The translations under genes and the position numbers were made by a program. From an uncultured Bacteriovorax sp. (GTDB lineage: Bacteria; Bdellovibrionota; Bacteriovoracia; Bacteriovoracales; Bacteriovoracaceae), in the NCBI GenBank assembly GCA_946481315.1, contig CAMLMH010000002.1, forward strand, positions 248,001-312,000: a stretch of DNA of 64,000 bases, given 5' to 3'. Positions 42,534 to 51,600 of the stretch are shown piece after piece. Position 1 is the stretch's first letter. Each line of letters begins with the position of its first letter. The notes beneath the pieces were generated by a model. The model was not told the origin of the DNA. It was given only the letters and a program-made list of their open reading frames with translations, and searched no databases.

Positions 42534-44753
42534 TTACTTTGATTTATGCGTGTAGGAGCCGTCCCAGTTAGGTGGTGGCGGAACCTCCATAAAGTCTTCG
42601 CACATGTGCAGCATACGCCCGAAACTTGGATCATCAGGGAATCTGGTATGAAGCTGGCGGAAGATTTCGGCGGCCGCATGAAATTTCATTTCCAGATAAA
42701 AATTAAAGGCCATCTCATACTCGGCCAGCGCTTCAGTTTCATTAATCAGCGGATGAGTTGGATGCAGAACTTCATAAATTGTTACAGCATTTTCTTTGCC
42801 CTTGACCTTAACTTTATCCAGAGTACGGAAAGTGAACTCTTTTTGTAAATCCTCTGGAATGGCATTTTTCGTGTACTCGGAGATATTTAGCTGGACACCA
42901 TAGTATTTACACAAAGATTCCAGCCTTGCTCCCAAGTTCATATTATCACCCAATGCGGTGTAGGAGAAAATCTGATTCGAACCCATGTTTCCTACGGAGC
43001 ATTCACCAGTATTGAGACCAATTCCGTGTTTAAACAAGGGAAATCCTTCTCTTTCAAACTCCGCATTGATGGGAGGAAGACGCTCAATCATCTGGATGGC
43101 CCCTTTGACTGCCCAGTAAGCATGGTTTTCAAGATCTACCGGGGCCCCCCAGTAAGCAACCATGGCATCGCCGATATATTTATCCAGAGTCCCTTTGTGC
43201 TCAAAGAGTGTGTCGGTCATCATTGTCATATATTTATTCAGGCAGTAGGTGAGTTGTTCCGGTGTAAGTTTTTCTGAAATGCTGGTGAAATCACGAACGT
43301 CTGAAAAAAACACTGTAATGTTTTTCTTCTCTCCGCCCAGTCTTACTTTTTCCGGATTTTTTAACAGGTCATTTACAATGGAAGGAGCGAGGTAACGGGA
43401 AAAAGTACCCTTGATCTTTTTCTTCTCTTTATTGGACTGGTAAAAATGCAGGAACGTTGACCAGGAGTAACAATTGATAACTGCAAACAAGCAAAAGAAA
43501 AGCCGGTTATTGTAGCCACGGGGAATGAAATAATAGGTATCAAGAGCAAACAAAATGGCCACAATGGAAATGACGGCGAGAAAATCCAAGACTGCATTAC
43601 CAAAAAGCATAATAACGATAATCACCAGGCAACCAACGGCCATCATGGTCCAGGACATTTTGGCCGAATCAAATTCCGAAACGTGAAACATTCCTTCGAG
43701 CAACATATGAGTCATGTTCATGTGAAAAACAATTCCCGGTAAAATCGGGTCTACCGGTGTATTTCTCAAGTCATTAGCACCGAAAGCTGTTGACCCCACG
43801 AAAACGAGCTTGTCCTTAAATATGGAATGCATTTCCGGATCGTTGTCACTGGCCTTGAAAATGGTATGGATATTAACCGAAGGAAAGTGATCGAGGCCAC
43901 CGAGCCAGCGGACCTTGGCTTCGCCATTATGATTTAAATAAAGCTTACCTTTATCTGTAAGCAGATAACTTTCTGCCTGATTTGAAACCACCTTTGTTTT
44001 TTTTCCACTGAATTTCTCATAGGCCAGAACAGAAAATGAAGGGAAGTAGAGTGTTCCGATGTTGGCCACAGCGGGATAATGGCGGAAAACACCATCAAAA
44101 TCGGCTTCTGCTTCGATGTGCGCCAGACCCGTTTCTGTATCGGCAAGAACCGGCACCGGAAAAACTTTTTTCTCAATGATATGTTCCTGCAGATCACTTC
44201 CGGAGTTAATTTGAGCGTCCATCATATAGTTCATCATCAGACTATCCGGAGGTTCAACAAAAAATTTTTCTTCATCAATTTTCTGTTCTTCCTTGCGTGC
44301 AACAGAGTAGGGAAGAATAATTTTTCTGTCTGGGGCAGACGCTTCAAATTTTTTAATGGCCTCTGCAAAACTGATGTCAGGAGATTCTGCATTACAAGCG
44401 AGTTCTGGCTCAGAAAAGAAAACGTCAAAGGCAACGACCTTGGCCCCATAGGTTTGCATTTTTTCAATTAGCTGAGTGATCTTTATCCGGCTCCAGGGCC
44501 ATCGGCCGATTTTGTTGAGAGATTCATCATCAATGGCAGCGAGAACAAGGCGATTATCTTTTTTGCTTTTATCAATGGTAAACTTCATCCGCATATCGAA
44601 GAAGCGATCTTCAAAAAATGATGCATAGTTGTAAACGAAAAATTTATCACCATACACATTCAGTTCACGCGAACTGGTACTTAAAAATATACTAATGGCA
44701 CAAAAGCAGATGATGAGCAGGAGGCCCACATATTGGAAAATCCGAAAGAGCAT
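42534..44753 (-). CDS. CHASE2-domain class III adenylate cyclase
   Basis: 739-residue membrane cyclase. An N-terminal helix (about 5-27) precedes a periplasmic CHASE2 sensor (about 50-355, with LVLAAIDDESLNKIGRWPW and FVGSTAFGANDL). Three helices (about 365-445) follow, then the cyclase domain from ~470. Two metal-binding Asp are in FFSDVRDFTS; the adenine-selecting Lys is in TLDKYIGDAM and Thr in YTALGDNMN. It therefore should make cAMP. The C-terminal ~100 residues contain a TPR-like helix pair. It is the third gene of the operon after the FecR-like and TPR/barrel genes. Ligand of CHASE2 is unknown. Confidence 0.92.
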   Translation of the reverse strand: MLFRIFQYVGLLLIICFCAISIFLSTSSRELNVYGDKFFVYNYASFFEDRFFDMRMKFTIDKSKKDNRLVLAAIDDESLNKIGRWPWSRIKITQLIEKMQTYGAKVVAFDVFFSEPELACNAESPDISFAEAIKKFEASAPDRKIILPYSVARKEEQKIDEEKFFVEPPDSLMMNYMMDAQINSGSDLQEHIIEKKVFPVPVLADTETGLAHIEAEADFDGVFRHYPAVANIGTLYFPSFSVLAYEKFSGKKTKVVSNQAESYLLTDKGKLYLNHNGEAKVRWLGGLDHFPSVNIHTIFKASDNDPEMHSIFKDKLVFVGSTAFGANDLRNTPVDPILPGIVFHMNMTHMLLEGMFHVSEFDSAKMSWTMMAVGCLVIIVIMLFGNAVLDFLAVISIVAILFALDTYYFIPRGYNNRLFFCLFAVINCYSWSTFLHFYQSNKEKKKIKGTFSRYLAPSIVNDLLKNPEKVRLGGEKKNITVFFSDVRDFTSISEKLTPEQLTYCLNKYMTMMTDTLFEHKGTLDKYIGDAMVAYWGAPVDLENHAYWAVKGAIQMIERLPPINAEFEREGFPLFKHGIGLNTGECSVGNMGSNQIFSYTALGDNMNLGARLESLCKYYGVQLNISEYTKNAIPEDLQKEFTFRTLDKVKVKGKENAVTIYEVLHPTHPLINETEALAEYEMAFNFYLEMKFHAAAEIFRQLHTRFPDDPSFGRMLHMCEDFMEVPPPPNWDGSYTHKSK

Positions 44754-44774
44754 TATTTTTCTCCTTACGAGAGA

Positions 44775-46367
44775 TTAAAAACTATATCGCAATTCAGTCG
44801 TAAATACGCTTTTTGAGTAATCATAGCTGACACTACGGGAATTATTTTTTGTGTAGTCGTAGTTAAACCCAATTTTCAGATTTTGGTTAATGTCTTTTGA
44901 GAGATCAACTGAAGGGTTCAGTGTAAACTCAGTTCCTCGTGAAGCCTTCTGATCTTTTGTGTCGGTAACGGTCATGGCCAGGGCAAAGTCAGATGTCCAC
45001 GTAGGAAAAATGTCAGGAATCAGATAATCCATCCTGGCCATAAATGTATTGGTGTTAGTCAATTTATTATTAAAATTATCAATAAAGCTGGCATCGAATA
45101 AGAAGATAATCAAATGTTGAATTGGAAGAAAAGCTGTCTGATCTACAGTGAGAGAAGTTGTGTTGTTGCTGATCTGATCGTTCTTACCTTTGTAAGCTTT
45201 GCGCTTTAAACGAAGAGAAGTATCCCCGAAATCAAATAGGCCAAACGATTGCCCTAGGGTAAAGGTAAGGGCACTTGCATAATAATCCCGACTGCGCCTT
45301 TGATCTGCATCTTTATATGTTCTGGCATAATCGAGATCAAAAATTACAGAAGACGGTTTAGCGAATGCCAGTGTCTCGTATTTATTTTTAAGGGCTGTAT
45401 TAATTAGGAAAGAATCATTTGTGAAAACTTCCGGCGAACTTTGATCTGCATTTTCAATATAAGTCAGACGTGCTTCCGGCGTAACAATGAAACGTTTTTT
45501 GAAGGAGAAGTCATATTTTGCGTAGGCTTCACTTTCAAAAACAAAAGACTCTTTTTTCGTTTGCTGAGTATTATTTTCTTCGTTTGTTTGTGTAATGTTG
45601 TCATCAAATTTCAGTTTTTGAGTAACATAGCCGCTGTAACGTTTCGGAGAGAGTCTTCGACCGTTGGCCATTTGATCGGGATCTAGTCCGAACTCTGTCA
45701 ATAATTCAGTTATTCTCTGAGATATATCGTAGGCAACAGGCGTACTCAGATCCATCTTATGAGCTGTTCTCATCATGGGAAGAACAAATTTATCGACTCT
45801 TCTTGTGAGATCTTCTGCTGTTGCAGATTTAGTTCTTGCAATAGAAAGCAACGATTCTGCCAGCTGAAACTGGGCGATTTGTTTCATTTTAGCGTCAGTT
45901 TCTTTGTCTTTCAGAACTTTGAGATAGTGATCCCGGGACGACTCAAAATCTTCCAGGATTTGAGAAATGTGGGCAATGTAATAAGTTGAAGCCGGGCGGT
46001 TATAATTCATTTCTGCCGAACGGGCAAAAGCGTCTCTGGATTTTCTTAATTCATTGGCAGCATAAAGTGACTGACCATATTCATAATAAAGATCTTTGCT
46101 GTTATTTTTTTCAGCGATTGCTTTTTCAAACTGAATAATGGCTTTATCATATTCTTGCAGACGGGCATAGGTGAGACCCAGCAGATAAGAATGTGTATTA
46201 CTTGCCGAACTCTGGTCCAATTTCTCCAGCACAGCAGCGGCTTTGAGATAATTTCCCTGTTTAAAATTCAGGTAGAATTCTTCTAGGCCTGCAGCGAAGA
46301 CGGATTCAAGCGAAATAATTGTTGTGGCAACAACTAAGCAAAATTTAGCTTTTGAACTAAAGGCCAT
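44775..46367 (-). CDS. TPR protein with C-terminal outer-membrane barrel
   Basis: 530 residues. Signal peptide (cleavage near SVFAAG), then TPR repeats (about 30-200; for example YLLGLTYARLQEYDKAIIQFEKAI), then a beta-strand-rich half (about 235-530) ending in a terminal Phe (TTELRYSF), as in outer-membrane barrels. It lies between the FecR-like and cyclase genes on the same strand. The start is 17 bases past a strong terminator, so expression may use a separate promoter or read-through. A scaffold linking the periplasm to the outer membrane is likely from the architecture. Confidence 0.82.
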   Translation of the reverse strand: MAFSSKAKFCLVVATTIISLESVFAAGLEEFYLNFKQGNYLKAAAVLEKLDQSSASNTHSYLLGLTYARLQEYDKAIIQFEKAIAEKNNSKDLYYEYGQSLYAANELRKSRDAFARSAEMNYNRPASTYYIAHISQILEDFESSRDHYLKVLKDKETDAKMKQIAQFQLAESLLSIARTKSATAEDLTRRVDKFVLPMMRTAHKMDLSTPVAYDISQRITELLTEFGLDPDQMANGRRLSPKRYSGYVTQKLKFDDNITQTNEENNTQQTKKESFVFESEAYAKYDFSFKKRFIVTPEARLTYIENADQSSPEVFTNDSFLINTALKNKYETLAFAKPSSVIFDLDYARTYKDADQRRSRDYYASALTFTLGQSFGLFDFGDTSLRLKRKAYKGKNDQISNNTTSLTVDQTAFLPIQHLIIFLFDASFIDNFNNKLTNTNTFMARMDYLIPDIFPTWTSDFALAMTVTDTKDQKASRGTEFTLNPSVDLSKDINQNLKIGFNYDYTKNNSRSVSYDYSKSVFTTELRYSF

Positions 46368-46383
46368 TGTTACTTCCCTATAA

Positions 46384-46411
46384 CAAAAAAAAGCACCCTT
46401 AGGAGGGTGCT
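46384..46411 (-). terminator. Terminator between the FecR-like and TPR genes
   Basis: On the minus strand AGCACCCT and AGGGTGCT form an 8-bp stem around a 4-base loop, followed by eight T. It lies 41 bases after the FecR stop and 17 bases before the next start, inside an apparent operon. Confidence 0.92.
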
Positions 46412-46451
46412 CAACTGTGTGACTTCTTTATTGAGTATAAATGAGAATCAA

Positions 46452-48083
46452 TTACTGCGCATCGAAAATTATTTTCAATTTAGTTGTAGGACTTTTCAGA
46501 CCTAAGTCAGTTTCTTGTTGTCTGACTGTTTCAGTTTTTTGCATAACTTGTGTGGCCAGAGTCTGAAGTTGTGTATTCGACGTCGGAGGCGGTGGAGGAG
46601 GTGCGATTGGAGAAGCGGCAAATTTAGCAGCGAACTGGGCCATCTCAGGTCGGGCGTCATAGATTTTAGGAACTTCAATCTTTACGGCAACTGCTGCTGG
46701 TCCTACACTGGCCGGTGCACGATCGCCGTCTTTTTTATCACTCTTGGCCGTTTCTTCTTTTTTCTCCGGCTTGCTTCCTTCATCTTTTTTATCCGCTACG
46801 GTCGCGGCATCATCGCTTTTTTCAGCACCTTTCTCACCAGCTTTTTCTTCTGATTTTTCTGCTGATTTGTCATCAGACTTCTCTTCTGATTTCTCCTCTG
46901 ATTTTTCATCTGATTTTTCACCAGTGCTGTCCGGTTTAGCTTCTTCTGTGACAACACCTTGTGCGCGCTGATAAGCTTCGGCATCGACCAGAATGAATTT
47001 ACCGTCCACTCCTAGCTTTAGACCTTCGGGAGCTTTATATTCCCCTGTAGTCTTGTCAACTTTACCGTAAGTTTCTGGTACAACGTAAGTGTTGGAGTTT
47101 GCATCAAACACGGCATTGGTCGGAGGAGGTATGATGTTTACCGTGCTCAGGTCGATGATACTACCAGCTGGTAGTTTGTATTCCCCGGTCTTATCATTGA
47201 AAAATCCGTTAGGATTGCTGACATCTGTTTCAACTGTTTTTTTCGATAGCTCAGTGATGGCAGTTGCCGGAGCCATTTTCAGCATTTCTTTTTCCAGCTC
47301 CGGAGCCGAGTTAGAAAAAGCCGCTCCATCTGCACCAGGTGGAATAGGATTTTTGAATTGCTTTTTACTTTCTTCTGCTACCGCAGACTCACGAATTCCT
47401 GTGTCGTTTGATTCCAGTGCCTGAATTTGTTTTGGACTCAATTTGGTTGGTACCATGGCCTTTTCGGCGACGTTCAGGTTGACCGCAGAAACTTGTCCTT
47501 GCTCAACCATAACGGCGTGTTTACTGGAGACCACATTTTCAAGTACAGACTGATCAAATTGTCTGGCCTGTAATCCTTTCTCAATTGAGGCCATGGCGAC
47601 TTTACCTTCGAAGGTAATAAGCGATGTATTTTGATTTTCCGGATTGAAGTTAACCTGGAATGAAGTTCCGCGAATACCCATGGCCGCAGTTTTGGTTTTG
47701 ATATAAAGTTTACTTTTACTTTTATCATCCATCTCCATGTAGTCTTTGGTAACTTGAGATTTAATTTCTCCTTTCATCAGCGTGATAATTCCCGCTTCTT
47801 TTTTAGGAAAAGAGTTGATGACCATCTGTGAGTTAGGTCCGAGATTCATCGTCGATTTATCAATGAAAATCAGTTTCACAAAACTTTTCTCAGCCGTTTG
47901 CAGCGTTGCCCCTTCAGGCAGAGAGCTGTCCATCTTTACATCGACAATTTCTCCTGAAGTAAGTTTGGCCTTAACCATCCCGCGCATCAGAACAACTTTT
48001 GCAACTTTCGCAGCTTCAGCATTAGCAAGCTGAATACTGCTGGCGAGAATGAATAGTGAAATGCTGAAGGCCCTGATATTCAT
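46452..48083 (-). CDS. FecR-domain protein with charged repeat region
   Basis: 543 residues. Signal peptide (cleavage near ANAEAA), then a FecR domain (about 30-160) with the typical GAELKTAEKSFVKLIFIDKSTMNLGPNSQ-type block and MGIRGTSFQVNF. A Pro-rich middle and a Glu/Lys/Ser/Asp low-complexity repeat (see separate entry) follow. A short, Pro-rich tail contains ASPIAPPPPPPTSN. FecR domains here are not linked to an ECF sigma factor; proteins of this kind often accompany CHASE2 cyclases. The chain is long enough to cross the periplasm or touch peptidoglycan; this is inference. Confidence 0.85.
   Translation of the reverse strand: MNIRAFSISLFILASSIQLANAEAAKVAKVVLMRGMVKAKLTSGEIVDVKMDSSLPEGATLQTAEKSFVKLIFIDKSTMNLGPNSQMVINSFPKKEAGIITLMKGEIKSQVTKDYMEMDDKSKSKLYIKTKTAAMGIRGTSFQVNFNPENQNTSLITFEGKVAMASIEKGLQARQFDQSVLENVVSSKHAVMVEQGQVSAVNLNVAEKAMVPTKLSPKQIQALESNDTGIRESAVAEESKKQFKNPIPPGADGAAFSNSAPELEKEMLKMAPATAITELSKKTVETDVSNPNGFFNDKTGEYKLPAGSIIDLSTVNIIPPPTNAVFDANSNTYVVPETYGKVDKTTGEYKAPEGLKLGVDGKFILVDAEAYQRAQGVVTEEAKPDSTGEKSDEKSEEKSEEKSDDKSAEKSEEKAGEKGAEKSDDAATVADKKDEGSKPEKKEETAKSDKKDGDRAPASVGPAAVAVKIEVPKIYDARPEMAQFAAKFAASPIAPPPPPPTSNTQLQTLATQVMQKTETVRQQETDLGLKSPTTKLKIIFDAQ
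46811..46920 (-). repeat. EKS-type low-complexity coding repeat in FecR-like protein
   Basis: About seven imperfect copies of a five-residue unit such as EKSDE/EKSEE, coded by a 15-base repeat with the core TCTGATTTTTC on the plus strand. Such tracts vary in copy number by slippage in units of 15 bases without frameshift. Confidence 0.85.
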
Positions 48084-48252
48084 AAAATCTGTCCTTATTT
48101 AAGAGAAAAGCTCACTATCTCTTCGATAATTATAAGAGACTTCTTTAGAGAACTTTTGTTGAGGATTAAGTGCTTAAAAGTAGATGAGGAAAGAATGGCC
48201 AGTTTTAATAGGTGACACTTTTAGTTGGATAACAGGAGCTAAACCGGCGATC

Positions 48253-48981
48253 TTAAAAGAGGGTCATTCCCAGGCGTATGATGAAGTAATGCCCTGAAAA
48301 CTTACGGGAGCTTTTTTCACTCAAAGTGATGACGTCTGTTTGTTTACTGGCATCATGAATGGAAACCTTATAGGAGCTCATATAGCTATAACCAAACTCC
48401 AGGTAAGTAGGGTGACTAGATTTATCCGGTGTGATTTCTTCAATGCCAAAATAAATATTTCCGCCATAGTTTTCAAAACTCACGCGGTTGTTATTATTAA
48501 AGCCACCAGCTCCCACAACATCACTGAAAACAAAAGTCTGCAAAGACCAGTTAGGTCCTGCTCCGACGTAAAATTGTGCCTTATTAAGCAGAATTAATGG
48601 GGTAATATATTTAGCCGTCGGTCCTAGATTAACAACTCGAAAATGCCCTGATCCCCGAATACTTTTATTCTCAGAAATGAAGGTGAGATCCTTAATCTGT
48701 CCGAAGTAAACATCTGAGCCAAAAAGCAGTTCAAAGTCTGTCCAGCGCCGAGCCACAGAAGTCGTAAAACCATAACCTGGGGTATTGGTTTCGTCTGTAT
48801 CAACTTCACCTTCATCATGCTCAGTATTGTCGATCAAACTGCCTGTCTTGAAAAAGACACTGAGGAAAGAAAGTCCACCACGGATGATATAATTGTCTTC
48901 CATTCCTTTATTGACTTCCCGGACAGCTGACCGGGTAACTGGAGATATAAGTAGGGCAGTCAGCAGGATAAAAACTTTCAT
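48253..48981 (-). CDS. Outer-membrane beta-barrel-like protein
   Basis: 242 residues with a signal peptide (cleavage near VTRSAV), alternating hydrophobic and polar residues across the chain, and a Phe at the C-terminus (IIRLGMTLF). It has two long turns, one acidic (NTEHDEGEVDTDETN). The ATG overlaps the stop of the DUF3943 gene (TGATG), so the two are co-translated. I recognise no named family beyond the barrel type. Confidence 0.7.
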   Translation of the reverse strand: MKVFILLTALLISPVTRSAVREVNKGMEDNYIIRGGLSFLSVFFKTGSLIDNTEHDEGEVDTDETNTPGYGFTTSVARRWTDFELLFGSDVYFGQIKDLTFISENKSIRGSGHFRVVNLGPTAKYITPLILLNKAQFYVGAGPNWSLQTFVFSDVVGAGGFNNNNRVSFENYGGNIYFGIEEITPDKSSHPTYLEFGYSYMSSYKVSIHDASKQTDVITLSEKSSRKFSGHYFIIRLGMTLF

Positions 48982-49658
48982 CAGAAGTTTACCTCAAACT
49001 GAATGCGTGCACCTTTGTCTTCCTGTTCAAGGGAAGGAATGATCAATGTTCTGCCTTCATAAATAGGAAGCAAAGTCGCCGGGTTGATGAGATGACCAAA
49101 TATTTTACCGAATGTTGTTCCAGTATTTAATGAGTACAAGGATAATTTTTCCAGCCCCAGGCCTATAGCCGAACCCAAGACCGGTGTCTGATAAAGATCC
49201 TGTATGCTTGCTGGTTCTGTGAAAATCTCAATTGTAAATTCAAAAAGAGCAGAGGTGACAAACGTCATACCGAAAGCTTCCATGCGTGTATATCCATCAG
49301 CACGGTAGAGCAGATAGAGTTGTGATCCGGTCAAAGGGTGAACAAAAAAATTCCAGAAAGGCTCATCTTTATCAAAAACCACCTTTCCCAGATTTTTTTT
49401 ATAGTCTCTCCAGCCACCGGCACCGTTAAAGACTTTGGGCTGAACGACGGGATAGAAGACCCATGCAAGTCCATAGAGTATTCCGATATTTTTAGCATTA
49501 TCCAAAGGAGTGTGTTCTTTTTCGATAAACTTATATTCATACAGCCGTACCGGACGATTCGTCACAGGATCGATGAATGCGCTCTCATCAAGATTTTGGG
49601 CCAAGACCGTCTGGCTTGCTAAAAATAAAGTGATCAGAAATGAGACAATCTTTGCCAT
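48981..49658 (-). CDS. DUF3943 protein
   Basis: About 225 residues. The ATG at 49658 gives a proper signal peptide (cleavage near QTVLAQ); longer starts do not. The DUF3943 signature is clear: WRDYKKNLGKVVFDKDEPFWNFFVHPLTGSQ, then YTRMEAFGMTFVTSALFEFTIEIF. The family is predicted to be membrane-associated and is of unknown function. It is co-translated with the barrel protein downstream. Confidence 0.82.
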   Translation of the reverse strand: MAKIVSFLITLFLASQTVLAQNLDESAFIDPVTNRPVRLYEYKFIEKEHTPLDNAKNIGILYGLAWVFYPVVQPKVFNGAGGWRDYKKNLGKVVFDKDEPFWNFFVHPLTGSQLYLLYRADGYTRMEAFGMTFVTSALFEFTIEIFTEPASIQDLYQTPVLGSAIGLGLEKLSLYSLNTGTTFGKIFGHLINPATLLPIYEGRTLIIPSLEQEDKGARIQFEVNF

Positions 49659-49757
49659 ACGTGGTATGAAGTCGACGAGTATAAAAGCTTTGTTAATGTG
49701 TTGTTTTTTAGCACACCGGAGCTTTTTTTGAAATGACAATCTGGAGTGGATAAAGAA

Positions 49758-50675
49758 ATGACTGCACCTGGACTAATAGAGTTACGTTCTCAGTTTCATC
49801 AACACGTTAAGAAGCTGCAAGACCAAATTACTAAGGCACTTCAAAGTGCCGATGCAGAACTGAGCTTAACTGAAGACCTCTGGACCCGAACGGATGTCAA
49901 AGGTCAACCGGGGGGCGGAGGAATAACCCGCGCTTTTACCGGCCCTGTGATTGAAAATGCAGGAGTGAATACCTCGGAAGTCTTTGGGGCCATCGATCCG
50001 GAATTTGCCCGACGCCTAGGCGGAACCAACGACGAAATGTGGGCAGCGGGAATCTCCCTGATTATTCATCCCCGCAATCCCCGCGTTCCGACAGTTCATG
50101 CCAACTTCCGGATGATTTGCGCCGGTGAAAAGTTCTGGTTTGGCGGCGGAGCAGATCTCACGCCATTTTATCCGCATGAAGAGGATTTTCGCTACTTTCA
50201 TCAGACCTGGAAAAAGGCGTGTGCTCCCTATGGAGAATATGAGCGCATGAAAAAAGAATGTGATCAGTATTTCGTCAATGCACATCGAAAGTCTGATGGT
50301 CTTGCCGAAATGCGTGGTATCGGCGGCATTTTCTTCGACCATTACAATACCGGTGATACCTTAAAAGATATGAACATGGTTATGGATTTATCCAATCACT
50401 TCATTGACTCTTACTTTCCGATCGTCGAAAAGAGAAAAAACGAAATCTATACAACAGCTGATGAAGATTTTCAGCTTCACCGTCGCGGACGATATGTAGA
50501 GTTTAATTTACTGCATGATCGCGGAACTATGTTTGGTCTAAAAACTAACGGTCGCACAGATTCTATTCTCATTTCGTTGCCAGCAAGAGCGAAGTTTACT
50601 TACCGGTATGCTCCGCCTAAAGGTTCTGTGCACGAAAAAATGATGAGCTATTACTTCCCGCAAGTGTGGGCATAG
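49758..50675 (+). CDS. hemF: Oxygen-dependent coproporphyrinogen III oxidase
   Basis: Converts coproporphyrinogen III to protoporphyrinogen IX in heme synthesis using oxygen. About 305 residues with the conserved HPRNPRVPTVHANFR, FGGGADLTPFYPHEEDFRYFH, RGIGGIFFDHYN and GRYVEFNLLHDRGTMFGL. Start at the ATG 49758, which has GGAG 11 bases upstream; a GTG 4 codons earlier is possible. The EamA-type gene starts 1 base after its stop. Aerobic heme synthesis fits the aerobic life of predatory Bdellovibrionota. Confidence 0.96.
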   Translation: MTAPGLIELRSQFHQHVKKLQDQITKALQSADAELSLTEDLWTRTDVKGQPGGGGITRAFTGPVIENAGVNTSEVFGAIDPEFARRLGGTNDEMWAAGISLIIHPRNPRVPTVHANFRMICAGEKFWFGGGADLTPFYPHEEDFRYFHQTWKKACAPYGEYERMKKECDQYFVNAHRKSDGLAEMRGIGGIFFDHYNTGDTLKDMNMVMDLSNHFIDSYFPIVEKRKNEIYTTADEDFQLHRRGRYVEFNLLHDRGTMFGLKTNGRTDSILISLPARAKFTYRYAPPKGSVHEKMMSYYFPQVWA

Positions 50676-50676
50676 T

Positions 50677-51597
50677 GTGACTAAAAAACAAGTTTTAGTA
50701 TTTAATATTTTTTTGCTACTTATTGCGACGGCCATCTGGGGTTATGGTTTTATAGCCACCCGATGGACATTACAAGGTGTCGATCCGTACTGGTCGAATG
50801 GTCTCCGGTTTGGACTAGCGGGATTACTCAGTCTTCCTGTTTTAATTTATAAGAAGTCATTCACCCGAAAAGCCCACATTCTACGCAAAGCTTTTATCAG
50901 TTCGCTTTTTTTGCTGGGAGTTCTTCTTTTTCAGACAATTGGTCTTTCCATGACGACTGTTGCAAAGAGTGGATTCATCACTACGCTTTATACGCTTTTC
51001 ATTCCGATAACCACGATGTTTGTTTTCAAAAAAAAATATCGTCCTAGTTTCTGGTTTCTCATTCTCATGGCCCTGATGGGAATGGCCCTCATGTGCAACC
51101 TGGAATTAAAGGATATAAACAGGGGAGATCTCTTTACGCTTCTTTGTTCTTTTTGCGGAGCCTGGCATATTATCTATGTTGGTCACGTGGCCAATTCTAT
51201 TGAATCCCCACTGGAGTTTAATTTTCTGCAAAACTTTTTTGTGGGAATACTCTCGCTGCCAATCGCTCTCGTTTTTTCCGGTCCGCTCTCACTTCCGCTG
51301 GCCTTAAGTAATGCAATGGTCATAAAGGGCTTACTGTTTCTCAGTATCGTTTCAAGCATGATTTCATTTACAGTGCAGGTCGTAGCACAGAAAAAAATTC
51401 CGGATCACATCGCAGGATTGATCTTTTTGATGGAATCGCCCTTTGCTGCTTTTTTTGGATTTATCGTATTAGGAGAAGTCTTAAACGGAATGAATCTGGT
51501 TGGCGCTGCTTTGATTATTCTGTCGGTCTTACTGGTGCCTGTTTTGGGAAGAGAAGTGACTGCCGAAGCACCACACGGGCACAACGGCAGTCATTAA
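50677..51597 (+). CDS. EamA/DMT-family transporter
   Basis: 306-residue inner-membrane protein with about ten helices arranged as two EamA repeats. WGYGFIATRW and FITTLYTLFIPITTMFVF are in the first; ESPFAAFFGFIVLGEVLNGMNLVGAALI is in the second, both typical. Start is GTG 1 base after the hemF stop. Drug, metabolite or amino-acid export is usual for the family; the substrate is not evident. Its stop lies 3 bases from that of the convergent lipoprotein gene. Confidence 0.9.
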   Translation: MTKKQVLVFNIFLLLIATAIWGYGFIATRWTLQGVDPYWSNGLRFGLAGLLSLPVLIYKKSFTRKAHILRKAFISSLFLLGVLLFQTIGLSMTTVAKSGFITTLYTLFIPITTMFVFKKKYRPSFWFLILMALMGMALMCNLELKDINRGDLFTLLCSFCGAWHIIYVGHVANSIESPLEFNFLQNFFVGILSLPIALVFSGPLSLPLALSNAMVIKGLLFLSIVSSMISFTVQVVAQKKIPDHIAGLIFLMESPFAAFFGFIVLGEVLNGMNLVGAALIILSVLLVPVLGREVTAEAPHGHNGSH

Positions 51598-51600
51598 AGC

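Noticed and set aside
46744..46971. Plus-strand frame with repeated SSDF units
   Set aside because: It is the reverse-strand reading of the 15-base repeat in the FecR-like gene and looks repetitive only for that reason.
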